64,000 nucleotides of DNA from an uncultured Blautia sp. (GTDB taxonomy: Bacteria > Bacillota > Clostridia > Lachnospirales > Lachnospiraceae), in the NCBI GenBank assembly GCA_900541985.1, contig UQLX01000002.1, forward strand, positions 124,001 through 188,000, in the 5' to 3' direction. The notes beneath the pieces are model-generated. The model did no database searches. It was not told the DNA's origin and saw only the letters and a program-made list of their open reading frames with translations. The translations under genes were made by a program, and so were the position numbers. Positions 49,915 through 57,754 of the stretch are shown one piece after another (within the stretch, counting starts at the first letter, position 1; the number at the start of each line of letters is the position of its first letter).

Positions 49915-50187
49915 ATGGATACAAATTGGCAGAACAACCCCAGACTTGCAAACATGGACAAAAGCAAGCTGGAAATGCTTCAGAATCTGGCAGAGCAGGG
50001 AACCGGCAAAAGCGCCTCCGAAATGCTTCCTTTTTTAATGAGTGCAGCCTCCCGCGGAAAAAACAACGGATTAAATTTTTCGTCTGATGAAATTTCTGCC
50101 GTGCTGGAAGTTCTGAAAGCAGGAAAATCTCCTCAGGAGGCTGCAAAGATGGATCGTATTGTAAATCTCATGAAAATGATCCGGTAA
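49915..50187 (+). CDS. Unknown protein, 90 aa, downstream partner
   Basis: The 90-residue product begins MDTNWQNNPRLANMDKSKLE and is helical, with LEMLQNLAEQGTGKSASEMLP and FSSDEISAVLEVLKAGKSP resembling small adaptor helices. No catalytic motif or export signal is visible. AAGGGAA precedes the ATG. Overlapping function with the upstream gene is likely because of spacing and shared direction. It converges on cinA with only 3 bases between stop codons and no hairpin there. Confidence 0.75.
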   Translation: MDTNWQNNPRLANMDKSKLEMLQNLAEQGTGKSASEMLPFLMSAASRGKNNGLNFSSDEISAVLEVLKAGKSPQEAAKMDRIVNLMKMIR

Positions 50188-50190
50188 TTA

Positions 50191-51459
50191 TCAGCTATTT
50201 TTGTTGACGCCTTCCATCATACACTCTCTTAAAAAAGCCAGTGCATGTGCAGTTGTCTGTTCTCTTACCTTGGCACGGTTGCCTGTAAAATGGTATTCAC
50301 GGACAACTGTCTTGCCGTTATAACAGCATCCCATAAATACTGTTCCCACCGGCTTTTCTTTAGATCCGCCATCGGGTCCTGCAATACCGGTTACAGAAAG
50401 GCAGATGTCTGTTTTTGACACAAAACAGCCGCCCTTTGCCATTTCCTTGGCACATTTCTCTGATACCGCACCATTTACTTTCAGAGTTGATTTTTTCACC
50501 CCGAGGCTTTTACGTTTCGCACGATTGCTGTAAGTGACCAGACCCTGAAGAAATACCTCTGAGGCTCCCGGAACATTTACAATCCTGGAAGCAATGGCAC
50601 CTCCTGTGCAGGACTCTGCCAGAGATAACGTCAGTTTCTGGTCCTTCAGCATATCCACAACTGCCTCTTCCAGAGTCTTCCCTTCTTCTGTGGCAAAAAT
50701 ATTCTTACCAAAACGGCTTTTCAGTTCTCTTACAACAGGTTTGATCAGCTTCTTACACTCTTTTTCACTTTCCGCCTTTGCTGTAATCCTCAAATGAACC
50801 TCACCTGTTTTTGCATAGGGAGCAATCGTGGGGTTTGACTGTTTTTCAATAAGATCCTGAATTTCCTCCGCAACCTGACTCTCACCGATAGAACAGATTT
50901 TTACCATCTGAGAATATATGATCTCCGGCTGTTTTTTACGAAGATAAGGATATACCTCTTCCTCAAACATTGGCTTCAGTTCATTTGGAGGTCCCGGAAG
51001 GAGGATTGCTGTCTTACCGTTTTTTTCAATAATAAGTCCCGGCGCTGTCCCATTATGATTGTCAAGCACCAGAGCCCCCTGAGGAACCAGCGCCTGCTTG
51101 TAATTATTGGAAGTGATCCTTCTCTGCGCATCATTTTTTTCGTATTGTTTCAAATAGGCATCCAGAAGCGCTCTGCTGTGAGCATCCTCAACAAGAGGAA
51201 GCCCCAGGACTTCTGATGTAATTTCCTTGGTAAGGTCATCCTCTGTAGGACCCAGACCTCCTGTAAGAATTACAACATCGGAACGATCCAGGGCAGTCCT
51301 GATCGTACTGCGCATCCGTTCCGCATTATCTCCTACCACAGTCTGATAATACAGACTCAGCCCCAGCTGCGCGCATTTTTCCGCAAGATAGGCACTGTTG
51401 GTATTTACAATATTTCCAAGCAAAATTTCTGTACCTACTGCTACCAGTTCTGTAATCAT
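50191..51459 (-). CDS. cinA: Competence/damage-inducible protein CinA
   Basis: CinA joins an N-terminal MoCF-type domain (NTNSAYLAEKCAQLG, TGGLGPTEDDLTKE) acting on ADP-ribose-like compounds and a C-terminal NMN deamidase domain (SLAESCTGGAIASRIVNVPG, CLSVTGIAGPDGGSKEKPVGTV). The 422-residue length is normal. AAGGAGG precedes ATG. It is the end of the yicC-remA-gmk-rpoZ-rimO-pgsA-cinA series. Confidence 0.96.
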   Translation of the reverse strand: MITELVAVGTEILLGNIVNTNSAYLAEKCAQLGLSLYYQTVVGDNAERMRSTIRTALDRSDVVILTGGLGPTEDDLTKEITSEVLGLPLVEDAHSRALLDAYLKQYEKNDAQRRITSNNYKQALVPQGALVLDNHNGTAPGLIIEKNGKTAILLPGPPNELKPMFEEEVYPYLRKKQPEIIYSQMVKICSIGESQVAEEIQDLIEKQSNPTIAPYAKTGEVHLRITAKAESEKECKKLIKPVVRELKSRFGKNIFATEEGKTLEEAVVDMLKDQKLTLSLAESCTGGAIASRIVNVPGASEVFLQGLVTYSNRAKRKSLGVKKSTLKVNGAVSEKCAKEMAKGGCFVSKTDICLSVTGIAGPDGGSKEKPVGTVFMGCCYNGKTVVREYHFTGNRAKVREQTTAHALAFLRECMMEGVNKNS

Positions 51460-51507
51460 CTTTTGCTGCCTCCTTTTTATCCTTTAAAAATAGTGTAAAC
51501 AGTTCTT

Positions 51508-52047
51508 TTACTCCTGCATGGACAGGACAGACCGGTTCTGCCATATGTAAGTAATCAGAGAGATTACTGTCAGCGCCAGAGACAGCCAGATAAAAATCTG
51601 CTCCAGGACTGCAAATACTCCATCGAAATGCAGGATCAAAAGAATGATCATGATCATCTGCGAAACGGTTTTAAATTTGCCCCAGTAATTTGCCGCGATC
51701 ACAATGCCGTTCTCTGCAGCGATCAGACGGAATCCGCTGATAATAAATTCTCTGGCAATAATCACAATCACGATCCATGCCGGAAGTCTTTCCAGCTGAA
51801 TCATACAGATCATAGCAGAACATACCAGAAGCTTATCTGCCAGAGGATCCATAAATTTTCCAAAATTTGTTACGAGATGGTTTTTACGTGCCAGATATCC
51901 GTCAAACCAGTCTGTTATACTGGCTCCTGCAAAAATTACCAGAGAGATATAGCGGTTTGCTTCTCCTCCGATATCTGTCAGCAAAAACAAAACCAAAAAA
52001 GGAACAAGTATCATTCTACCAACGGTCAGTTTATTCGGTGTATTCAT
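51508..52047 (-). CDS. pgsA: CDP-diacylglycerol-glycerol-3-phosphate 3-phosphatidyltransferase
   Basis: PgsA makes phosphatidylglycerol phosphate, the precursor of phosphatidylglycerol and cardiolipin. The 179-residue membrane protein contains the CDP-alcohol phosphotransferase motif DWFDGYLARKNHLVTNFGKF plus DPLADK, with all aspartates present, and about four to five helices. It overlaps the rimO stop by 17 bases and is followed by cinA. Confidence 0.96.
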   Translation of the reverse strand: MNTPNKLTVGRMILVPFLVLFLLTDIGGEANRYISLVIFAGASITDWFDGYLARKNHLVTNFGKFMDPLADKLLVCSAMICMIQLERLPAWIVIVIIAREFIISGFRLIAAENGIVIAANYWGKFKTVSQMIMIILLILHFDGVFAVLEQIFIWLSLALTVISLITYIWQNRSVLSMQE

Positions 52048-53368
52048 CTGCCAATTCTCCTATCAAATCGTATTCCAGAGCTCCGGTAACATGAACCCTG
52101 GCAAAATCTCCCGTCATCATCAGTTCTCCGGTCTGTACAAAAAGGTATCCGTCTACTTTCGGAGCATCTCCATAAGTACGCGCAATATAAGCGCTTTCTC
52201 CCGCCACTTTTCCTTCGATCATGACCATCAGCTCCTGTCCGATACGGTCATTGCCTTTTTCCAGTGAAATTTCCTGCTGAAGCTCCATGAGCTCGTCTCT
52301 TCTTTCTTCTTTCAGCTCCTCAGGAACCTGATCTGTCATTTTTTCTGCCGGAGTCCCCTCCTCTGCCGAATAGGTAAACACTCCAAGACGGTCAAATTCC
52401 ATCTCGTCTACAAATTCCATCAATTCCTGATGATCCTCATCTGTCTCACCCGGAAATCCCGTGATCAGGGTTGTACGAAGAACAATATCCGGAATCTCGC
52501 TTCTCAGTTTTTGTATCGTTTCTGTAAGCTGAGCTCTGGTTGTACGGCGTCCCATTCTTTTCAGAATCCTGTCACTTGCATGCTGGATCGGAAGATCCAG
52601 ATAATGACAGATCTTTTTTTCCTCTTTCATAACCTGGATCAGTTCATCATAAATTTCCTCCGGATAGCAGTAAAGCACACGGATCCAGCGGATTCCCCTG
52701 ATCTCACACAGCTTTTTCAGAAGAATGTGAAGTGTTTTCCTTCCATAAAGATCCGTACCATATACCGTTGTTTCCTGAGCTACCAGAATCAGTTCCTTTA
52801 CTCCCTGCTCTGCCATATATTCAGCCTGGGCAAGAAGTCTCTCCTGAGGCACGCTTCGGAATTTCCCTCTCAGAGAGGGAATGATACAGTAAGTGCAGTG
52901 CTTGTCACAGCCCTCTGCGATCTTCAGATATCCATAATGGCCGCCTGTGGTAAGAACCGGTTTTCCGGAATCTTCCGGCAGCTCATCGATATCCCGGTAT
53001 TCCTCGAAGTGTCTGCCGGCACAGGCTTCCTCAACAGCCTTCAGGATATCCGTATAAGAAGAGGTTCCCAGAACGGCATCCACCTCGGGAATCTCCTGAA
53101 TGATCTCCTCCCTGTAGCGCTGTGCCATGCATCCGGTGACAATCAGTACCTTGCAGGTTCCTGCTTTTTTATATTCCGCCATTTCCAGGATATTTTCGAT
53201 GCTTTCCTCTTTTGCATCATGGATAAAGCAGCAGGTATTGATCACTATGATCTCAGCCTCTTCCTCTGAATCCACAATCTCATGACCGGCTCCGGTAAGA
53301 AGGCTCAGCATTTCCTCTGAGTTTGTCAGATTCTTATCACAGCCAAGTGAAATAAATAATATTTTCAT
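52031..53368 (-). CDS. rimO: Ribosomal protein S12 methylthiotransferase
   Basis: RimO adds a methylthio group to Asp89 of ribosomal protein S12 using two iron-sulfur clusters. The 445-residue protein begins MKILFISLGCDKNLTNSEEML (N-terminal cluster cysteines in GCDKN, NTCCFI and VTGCMAQRY), has the radical SAM motif GCDKHCTYC and a C-terminal TRAM domain. The start is ATG at 53368; upstream extension would read into rpoZ out of frame with any conserved sequence. Length is typical. Confidence 0.96.
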   Translation of the reverse strand: MKILFISLGCDKNLTNSEEMLSLLTGAGHEIVDSEEEAEIIVINTCCFIHDAKEESIENILEMAEYKKAGTCKVLIVTGCMAQRYREEIIQEIPEVDAVLGTSSYTDILKAVEEACAGRHFEEYRDIDELPEDSGKPVLTTGGHYGYLKIAEGCDKHCTYCIIPSLRGKFRSVPQERLLAQAEYMAEQGVKELILVAQETTVYGTDLYGRKTLHILLKKLCEIRGIRWIRVLYCYPEEIYDELIQVMKEEKKICHYLDLPIQHASDRILKRMGRRTTRAQLTETIQKLRSEIPDIVLRTTLITGFPGETDEDHQELMEFVDEMEFDRLGVFTYSAEEGTPAEKMTDQVPEELKEERRDELMELQQEISLEKGNDRIGQELMVMIEGKVAGESAYIARTYGDAPKVDGYLFVQTGELMMTGDFARVHVTGALEYDLIGELADEYTE

Positions 53369-53426
53369 AAAATCTCCTGATACATATAAGGAGCGCTGTA
53401 AAAAACAACGCCCCACTTTCTCTGTT

Positions 53427-53762
53427 TTATTCTTCGGTTTCTTCCTCAACTGTCTCAACAGTTTCTGCAGCAGCCTCGGTTTCTGCTGCAGCAGTTTCCT
53501 CCGGCTGCACCGCAGGCTCTTCTTCGCTGTTATCTGCAACAATCTTGACCTGTCCCTGATAAAACTCATCAATTGCAACAGAGAGCGGTTTCTTTCCTGC
53601 CGCACCCTTTACCATAGGCTCTGCACCTGCAATAAGCTGGCGTGCACGTTTGCTGGTAGCCAGTACAAGAGAGTAACGACTGTTCAGCATCATAGTGTTG
53701 TCGTCTTCCTCTACATTATTATTGATTGCCTGAATCAGTTCTGAATAAGACGGATGAATCAT
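53427..53762 (-). CDS. rpoZ: RNA polymerase omega subunit with acidic C-terminal tail
   Basis: Omega helps assemble the RNA polymerase core. The 111-residue protein has the omega signature NSRYSLVLATSKRARQL and a family C-helix ending near residue 75. The last 35 residues are acidic and Ala/Thr-rich (EEEPAVQPEETAAAETEAA...), an extension common in Clostridia. It lies between gmk and rimO, the expected place. Confidence 0.92.
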   Translation of the reverse strand: MIHPSYSELIQAINNNVEEDDNTMMLNSRYSLVLATSKRARQLIAGAEPMVKGAAGKKPLSVAIDEFYQGQVKIVADNSEEEPAVQPEETAAAETEAAAETVETVEEETEE

Positions 53763-53763
53763 A

Positions 53764-54396
53764 TTATAAATCTCCTTTCGTTAATTCCCGGGATTGCTCC
53801 TGGATTTTTTTGATAAAGTCTGTATTCCGCTGTGTTTTGCAACGTTCACTTAAAATGATCCGGTGGAGCTCGTCAACACACTCCTCCAGTTCATCATTCA
53901 CCAGAAGATAATCATAGTCTTCTATTCCTTCAGCCTCCTCCGATGCCCTGCTCAAACGGGAGCGGATCACCTCCGGCGCCTCGGTTCCTCTTCCGGCCAG
54001 ACGTCGCTCCAATTCCTCCATGCTGGGCGGGGTTACAAAGATCAGCACAGCCTCGGGAATCTTCTCTTTGATCTTCCTTGCACCCTGAATTTCAATTTCC
54101 AGGATTACATTTTTGCCTTCGGAAAGCTTCTCCTCCACATAAGGACGGGGAGTCCCGTAGTAATTGTCTACATATCTGGCATATTCCAGAAGCTGATCCT
54201 CGCGGATCATCTGCTCTACTTCTTCTACAGTACGGAAAAAATAGGCTTTTCCGTCTTCCTCTCCCGGTCTGGGAGCACGGGTCGTCACAGAAACTGACAG
54301 CGCATACTCCTGATATTTTTCCAGAAGACGTTTCATAACAGTTCCCTTACCTGCTCCGGAAAAACCGGATACTACTGCCAAAACACCTTTACTCAT
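53764..54396 (-). CDS. gmk: Guanylate kinase
   Basis: Gmk phosphorylates GMP to GDP. The 210-residue protein has the P-loop SGFSGAGKGTVMKRLLE, GMP-binding SVTTRAPRPGEEDG and YGTPRPYVEE, and ILEIEIQGARKIKE. ATG at 54396 follows AGGAG and is the family start; an earlier ATG adds 13 residues inside remA. It is followed by rpoZ after 1 base. Confidence 0.97.
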   Translation of the reverse strand: MSKGVLAVVSGFSGAGKGTVMKRLLEKYQEYALSVSVTTRAPRPGEEDGKAYFFRTVEEVEQMIREDQLLEYARYVDNYYGTPRPYVEEKLSEGKNVILEIEIQGARKIKEKIPEAVLIFVTPPSMEELERRLAGRGTEAPEVIRSRLSRASEEAEGIEDYDYLLVNDELEECVDELHRIILSERCKTQRNTDFIKKIQEQSRELTKGDL

Positions 54397-54679
54397 GTTC
54401 TTCTCCTCTGTCTTCAAAGTCATACACCTCAGCAAACCGCTTTGCTATGGTTTCCGGCTGCAGAGCCGATAAGACGATGTAATCATCTGAAGTGACGATT
54501 ACGGCCTTTGTCTTACGTCCCTGTGTGGCATCCACCAGCGCGCGTGTACCCTTAATGCTCTGCACCATACGTTTTACCGGCGCGGCATCCGGGCTGACTA
54601 CAGCAACGATCTTCTGAGAGTTTACAACATTTCCAAAGCCTATATTTATCAACTTTGCCACAGATTGATCTGCCTCCAT
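54389..54679 (-). CDS. remA: RemA family (DUF370) DNA-binding regulator
   Basis: RemA forms rings that bind DNA and activates biofilm matrix and osmoprotection genes in Bacillus. The 96-residue protein has KLINIGFGNVVNSQKIVAVV, the contact helix APVKRMVQSIKGTRALVDATQGRKTKAVI, and IVLSALQPETIAKRF; all match the family. It shares one base with yicC upstream and overlaps gmk by 8 bases. Confidence 0.95.
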   Translation of the reverse strand: MEADQSVAKLINIGFGNVVNSQKIVAVVSPDAAPVKRMVQSIKGTRALVDATQGRKTKAVIVTSDDYIVLSALQPETIAKRFAEVYDFEDRGEEHE

Positions 54680-55557
54680 TACTCTATATTCTGAATCTGC
54701 TCGCGGATCTTTTCAATCTCTGTCTTCAGATCGATCGCAATATCTGAAACCTGGATATCACTGGACTTGGACAGAATCGTGTTTGCCTCTCTGTTCATCT
54801 CCTGTGCCATAAAATCCAGCTTGCGTCCCACACCTTCCTGCTCGGTCAGTATTTTTCTCATGCCGCGAATATGGCTGTGAAGCCGGACGGTTTCTTCGTC
54901 ATTACAGATTTTATCTGAAAAAAGTACAACCTCTGCAGCAACACGGTTATCATCGATCTGAGTATCTTCCAGAAGTTCATGAACTTTCGCTTCCAGTTTT
55001 TCTCTGTATGCCTGAACAACCTCCGGAGAACGTTTCTCTACCGCACATACTTTTTCGTCCAGACCGTCTAATTTCATCAGAAGGTCATTTTTCAGATGTT
55101 CTCCCTCTCGCTCTCTTGCTTCCACAATTTTTTTGCAGGCCTCCCGCAGGGGCGTCTCCAGACAGCTCCAGAGTTTTTCTTCATTTACCGGCTGCTCCTC
55201 CATAGTCAGAACCTCCGGATATCGGGAAAGCATCGTCACACTTACATCATTTTTCAGTTGAAATCCCTGTTCCATCTCCTTTAAGTATCCGAGATATTCA
55301 GCTGCAAGATCACGATTATATTTCAGTGCAACGCTTCCGGCTGTATAATCCTCATAGGAGATGAATATATCCACCTTTCCCCGCTGCATATAGGTTTTCA
55401 TCAGATTCCGAACCTGCCCTTCAAAAAGATTCAGCTTCCTGGGCATTTTGATGTTCAGATCCAGATATCTGTGATTCACTGATTTCAGCTCTACAGTGAT
55501 CTTCCACTCTTTTGTCACGGCTTCAGCCCGGCCGAAGCCTGTCATACTTTTTATCAT
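54679..55557 (-). CDS. YicC/YloC family endoribonuclease
   Basis: YicC and YloC proteins are nonspecific or sRNA-targeting ribonucleases in recent work. The 292-residue protein starts MIKSMTGFGRAEAVTKEW (family start), contains VELKSVNHRYLDLNIKMPR, and ends with the DUF1732 block KLDFMAQEMNREANTILSKSSD and KTEIEKIREQIQNIE. It leads the yicC-remA-gmk-rpoZ-rimO-pgsA-cinA operon and is preceded by a strong promoter. Confidence 0.93.
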   Translation of the reverse strand: MIKSMTGFGRAEAVTKEWKITVELKSVNHRYLDLNIKMPRKLNLFEGQVRNLMKTYMQRGKVDIFISYEDYTAGSVALKYNRDLAAEYLGYLKEMEQGFQLKNDVSVTMLSRYPEVLTMEEQPVNEEKLWSCLETPLREACKKIVEAREREGEHLKNDLLMKLDGLDEKVCAVEKRSPEVVQAYREKLEAKVHELLEDTQIDDNRVAAEVVLFSDKICNDEETVRLHSHIRGMRKILTEQEGVGRKLDFMAQEMNREANTILSKSSDIQVSDIAIDLKTEIEKIREQIQNIE

Positions 55558-55604
55558 AATGTCTTCTCACTTTGCAGGTTACTTATAACTTTACATACTG
55601 ATTA

Positions 55605-55633
55605 ATTATAAAACATCTGAACAGGGTAGTCAA
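55605..55633 (-). promoter_or_regulatory. Promoter of the yicC-remA-gmk operon
   Basis: Minus strand TTGACT (55628-55633), 17-bp spacer, TATAAT (55605-55610). Start near 55598, 40 bases before yicC. Confidence 0.85.
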
Positions 55634-55693
55634 TTATTTTTTCGGATTGTCTTATTTTCCTTCAATTTTAATGTAAGCACTTATTTCCATTAA

Positions 55694-55749
55694 AAAAGGG
55701 TCGTCCTGCTGACCGGAATCCCGGTTCCGGTCAGACAGACAGCCCTTTT
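55694..55749 (-). terminator. Large hairpin terminator after the hydrogenase operon
   Basis: A 10-bp inner stem CTGACCGGAA/TTCCGGTCAG (55709-55718 with 55725-55734) is extended by an outer AAAAGGG/CCCTTTT pair; on the minus strand it ends in T6. It stands between the hydrogenase remnant and the yicC promoter. Confidence 0.85.
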
Positions 55750-55823
55750 CTGGGTCTTTATGGGTTTTATATTTTATGGGTTTACATGAGTGATTCTTCT
55801 ATATAATAATACAAGGAAATCAA

Positions 55824-56918
55824 TTATTTCTCGCCAGGCATTTTCCATGCATGGTGATCTGTATGAAGAAGCTGATGCGCTCTGTGCGAAAGAGGCTTTT
55901 CAAAATAATCTTCATAACATTTCAGTACAGACGGGTTTTCATGAGAAAACCTGAGTTCATTTGCCGCATCCAGTCCATAGAGTACATCGGAACATTTCAT
56001 GAAACGTACCCATCCCGGACAACAGGAGGTAAATAATGGAAATTTCTCATTTTCTTTATTTTTCAGTTTTTGCAGAAATTCGCTTCCCTCTTCCATGATC
56101 GTAAGATCTGCAGTAAAGTTGGTGTCAAAAATATAGTCGAAGCCCATGCGGCGCATAGCTGCCACAAGACGTTTTACCGTAGCAAATTCCCGTTCCAGTC
56201 CAAAGGGTTCTCCCCATGCGGCACGAACAGACGGAGCGATCTGTACAACCGTGATCTTATCAGGATCTGCCAGAGCCCGGAACACCTTCGGCGTGTCATC
56301 CCGTTCTCTTAAGGCGCCTACCGGACAGTGCGTGATACACTGACCGCAGAGAGCACAGTCAGACTCTTCCAGAATCCGGTTTCCGGTTACGTCTACGGTT
56401 GTACGGGAACCGGTATTCGCCAGATCCCATACATGCATATTCTGAACCTTGTCACAAATCTGAATACAGCGCATGCATTTGATACATTTTTCATAGTTTC
56501 TCAGCAATGGGAAGTTTTTTGTCCAGCGACTGTGAAACAGCTGTTTTTCGTAAGGTACACGAATGATACCGAGATCATTGGCCAGCTTCTGAAGACTGCA
56601 GTTTCCACTTCTCACACAGGTAGGACAGTTGCAGTCATGCTGAGAAAGGATCAGACGTACATTGGTGATCCTTGCCTGACGGATCTTTGGACTGTTGGTA
56701 TAGATCACCATGCCCTCTTCCACTACATTGTTGCAGGCTGTAATCAGCCGATCCTTCCCTTCCAGCTCTGCCAGACAGACACGGCAGGCTCCGATCTCAT
56801 TGATATCCTTCAGATAGCAAAGGGTGGGAATGGGAATCCCGTTCTGCTTTGCCGCTTCCAGAATTATGGTTCCTTTTGGTACCTGTACTGTTTTTTTATC
56901 AATTGTAATGGTTACCAT
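55824..56918 (-). pseudogene. [FeFe]-hydrogenase catalytic subunit with large in-frame internal deletion
   Basis: The 364-residue frame begins like an NADH-linked [FeFe]-hydrogenase: [2Fe-2S] domain (C34, C45, C48, C62), the His-ligated cluster (H94, C98, C101, C107), two 4Fe-4S motifs (145-155 and 188-198), then the first part of the H-cluster domain to TSCCPGWVRF (297-306). Normally some 260 or more residues follow with the L2 motif (PCxxKKxE) and L3 motif (CPGGC). Here the next residues jump to the usual C-terminus (ELRFSHENPSVLKCYEDY ... LLHTDHHAW). Three of four H-cluster cysteines are gone. It cannot bind the active-site cluster. Confidence 0.85.
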
Positions 56919-57401
56919 CTGTCCTTCCTCCCCCCTTTAAAGCTTCCAAATCCAAAATGATCACAGCGCATACAGCGGCTTGCCTCCTGTGCTGCCTCCT
57001 CATCTGTCATTCCACACTCGATCAGTTCAAAATCTTTTATTCTTTCTCCGGCGTCTCTCTCCTTCATGGTCACACGTCCACATGGTTTTCGATCATGAAG
57101 GCGGATCTTGGGTATCTCTATAATAAATATCCTGAGCTGTCTGTTCAATCAGATCTATGGTCTCCATTTCTGCTGTTCCGTCCAGAACCTTTTCCAGAAG
57201 GTTCTGAAGCTGTCCAAGGCCAATCCGGCATGGGACACATTTTCCGCAGGTCTGTGCATGACATACTTTCAAAAAGGACAGTGCCATATCTACCGGACAA
57301 AGGCCCGGAGGACTGGCTATGATACGCCGTTCCAGATCCTTATAAAGTTCCTCAACCGTTGTCTGAGCACGATTTCTGGTTACGATACTTAATCTGCTCA
57401 T
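56912..57401 (-). pseudogene. Hydrogenase NAD(P)/FAD partner subunit, internal deletion and frameshift
   Basis: The first frame (57401-57093) encodes MSRLSIVTRNRAQTTVEELY and a NuoF-like 4Fe-4S domain (CHAQTCGKCVPCRIGLGQ), the start of the large diaphorase-type partner of A6-like [FeFe]-hydrogenases. After QDIYY (near 57120) the NAD/FAD-binding middle, expected to be several hundred residues, is missing; the reading frame stops at DPPS. In the next frame the original C-terminus (KIRLHDRKPCGRVTMKERDA, then ASRCMRCDHFGFG) continues to 56912. Promoter, RBS and stop/start overlap with the catalytic gene are intact. Confidence 0.8.
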
Positions 57402-57483
57402 TTCTGCTCCTCCTCTTAAATTTCTTTTTCATGGTGTATGCCGGGTTCTGGTATACAGAAGTTTTGGCTTTTCAGAAAATATT

Positions 57484-57550
57484 TTAGCTTTTGGGTATAA
57501 AAAAAGAAAGAACTGGCAGCGGCATTTATTGACCGTTCCTGTCTCTTTCT
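57484..57550 (-). promoter_or_regulatory. Attenuator-like hairpin in the hydrogenase leader
   Basis: AGAAAGA near 57544-57550 pairs with TCTTTCT near 57484-57490 through an imperfect stem, and a run of T follows on the minus strand. It lies within the 150-base leader and could end transcription early; support is weak. Confidence 0.35.
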
Positions 57551-57556
57551 GATATC

Positions 57557-57585
57557 ACTATAGCTCAGATTTGATACAAATGCAA
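57557..57585 (-). promoter_or_regulatory. Promoter of the hydrogenase operon
   Basis: Minus strand TTGCAT (57580-57585), 17-bp spacer, TATAGT (57557-57562). Start near 57550. Confidence 0.7.
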
Positions 57586-57691
57586 GTTGTTTTGTAAGTT
57601 TCATACATATCATACAGTTTTACCCCTTTCTATTTGTGCATTTCACCCATATTCCCGTGCCATATATCTTTAAACTTTAAATAAGATTTTT

Positions 57692-57720
57692 TTGCGCTGC
57701 ATCCGGATCCATGTTATACT
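57692..57720 (+). promoter_or_regulatory. Promoter of rqcH
   Basis: TTGCGC (57692-57697), 17-bp spacer and TATACT (57715-57720), with start near 57727 and AAGGAG close to the ATG. Confidence 0.75.
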
Positions 57721-57754
57721 GTAAAATATCAGAATGAAAAAAGGAGCATTTTCT

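Noticed and set aside
52430..53269. 279-codon + strand frame opposite rimO
   Set aside because: Shadow frame in a strongly conserved gene; no supporting signal.
53369..53605. 79-residue N-terminal extension of rimO
   Set aside because: It reads rpoZ in another frame and gives low-complexity Arg/Leu sequence; the conserved RimO start is at 53368.
55741..55800. Repeated TTTATGGG motif suggesting a repeat or recombination site
   Set aside because: Only two short AT-rich copies, no flanking repeat or mobile gene.
57416..57613. 65-codon minus-strand frame upstream of the hydrogenase remnant
   Set aside because: It overlaps the promoter and leader of that operon and has no SD or recognisable sequence.
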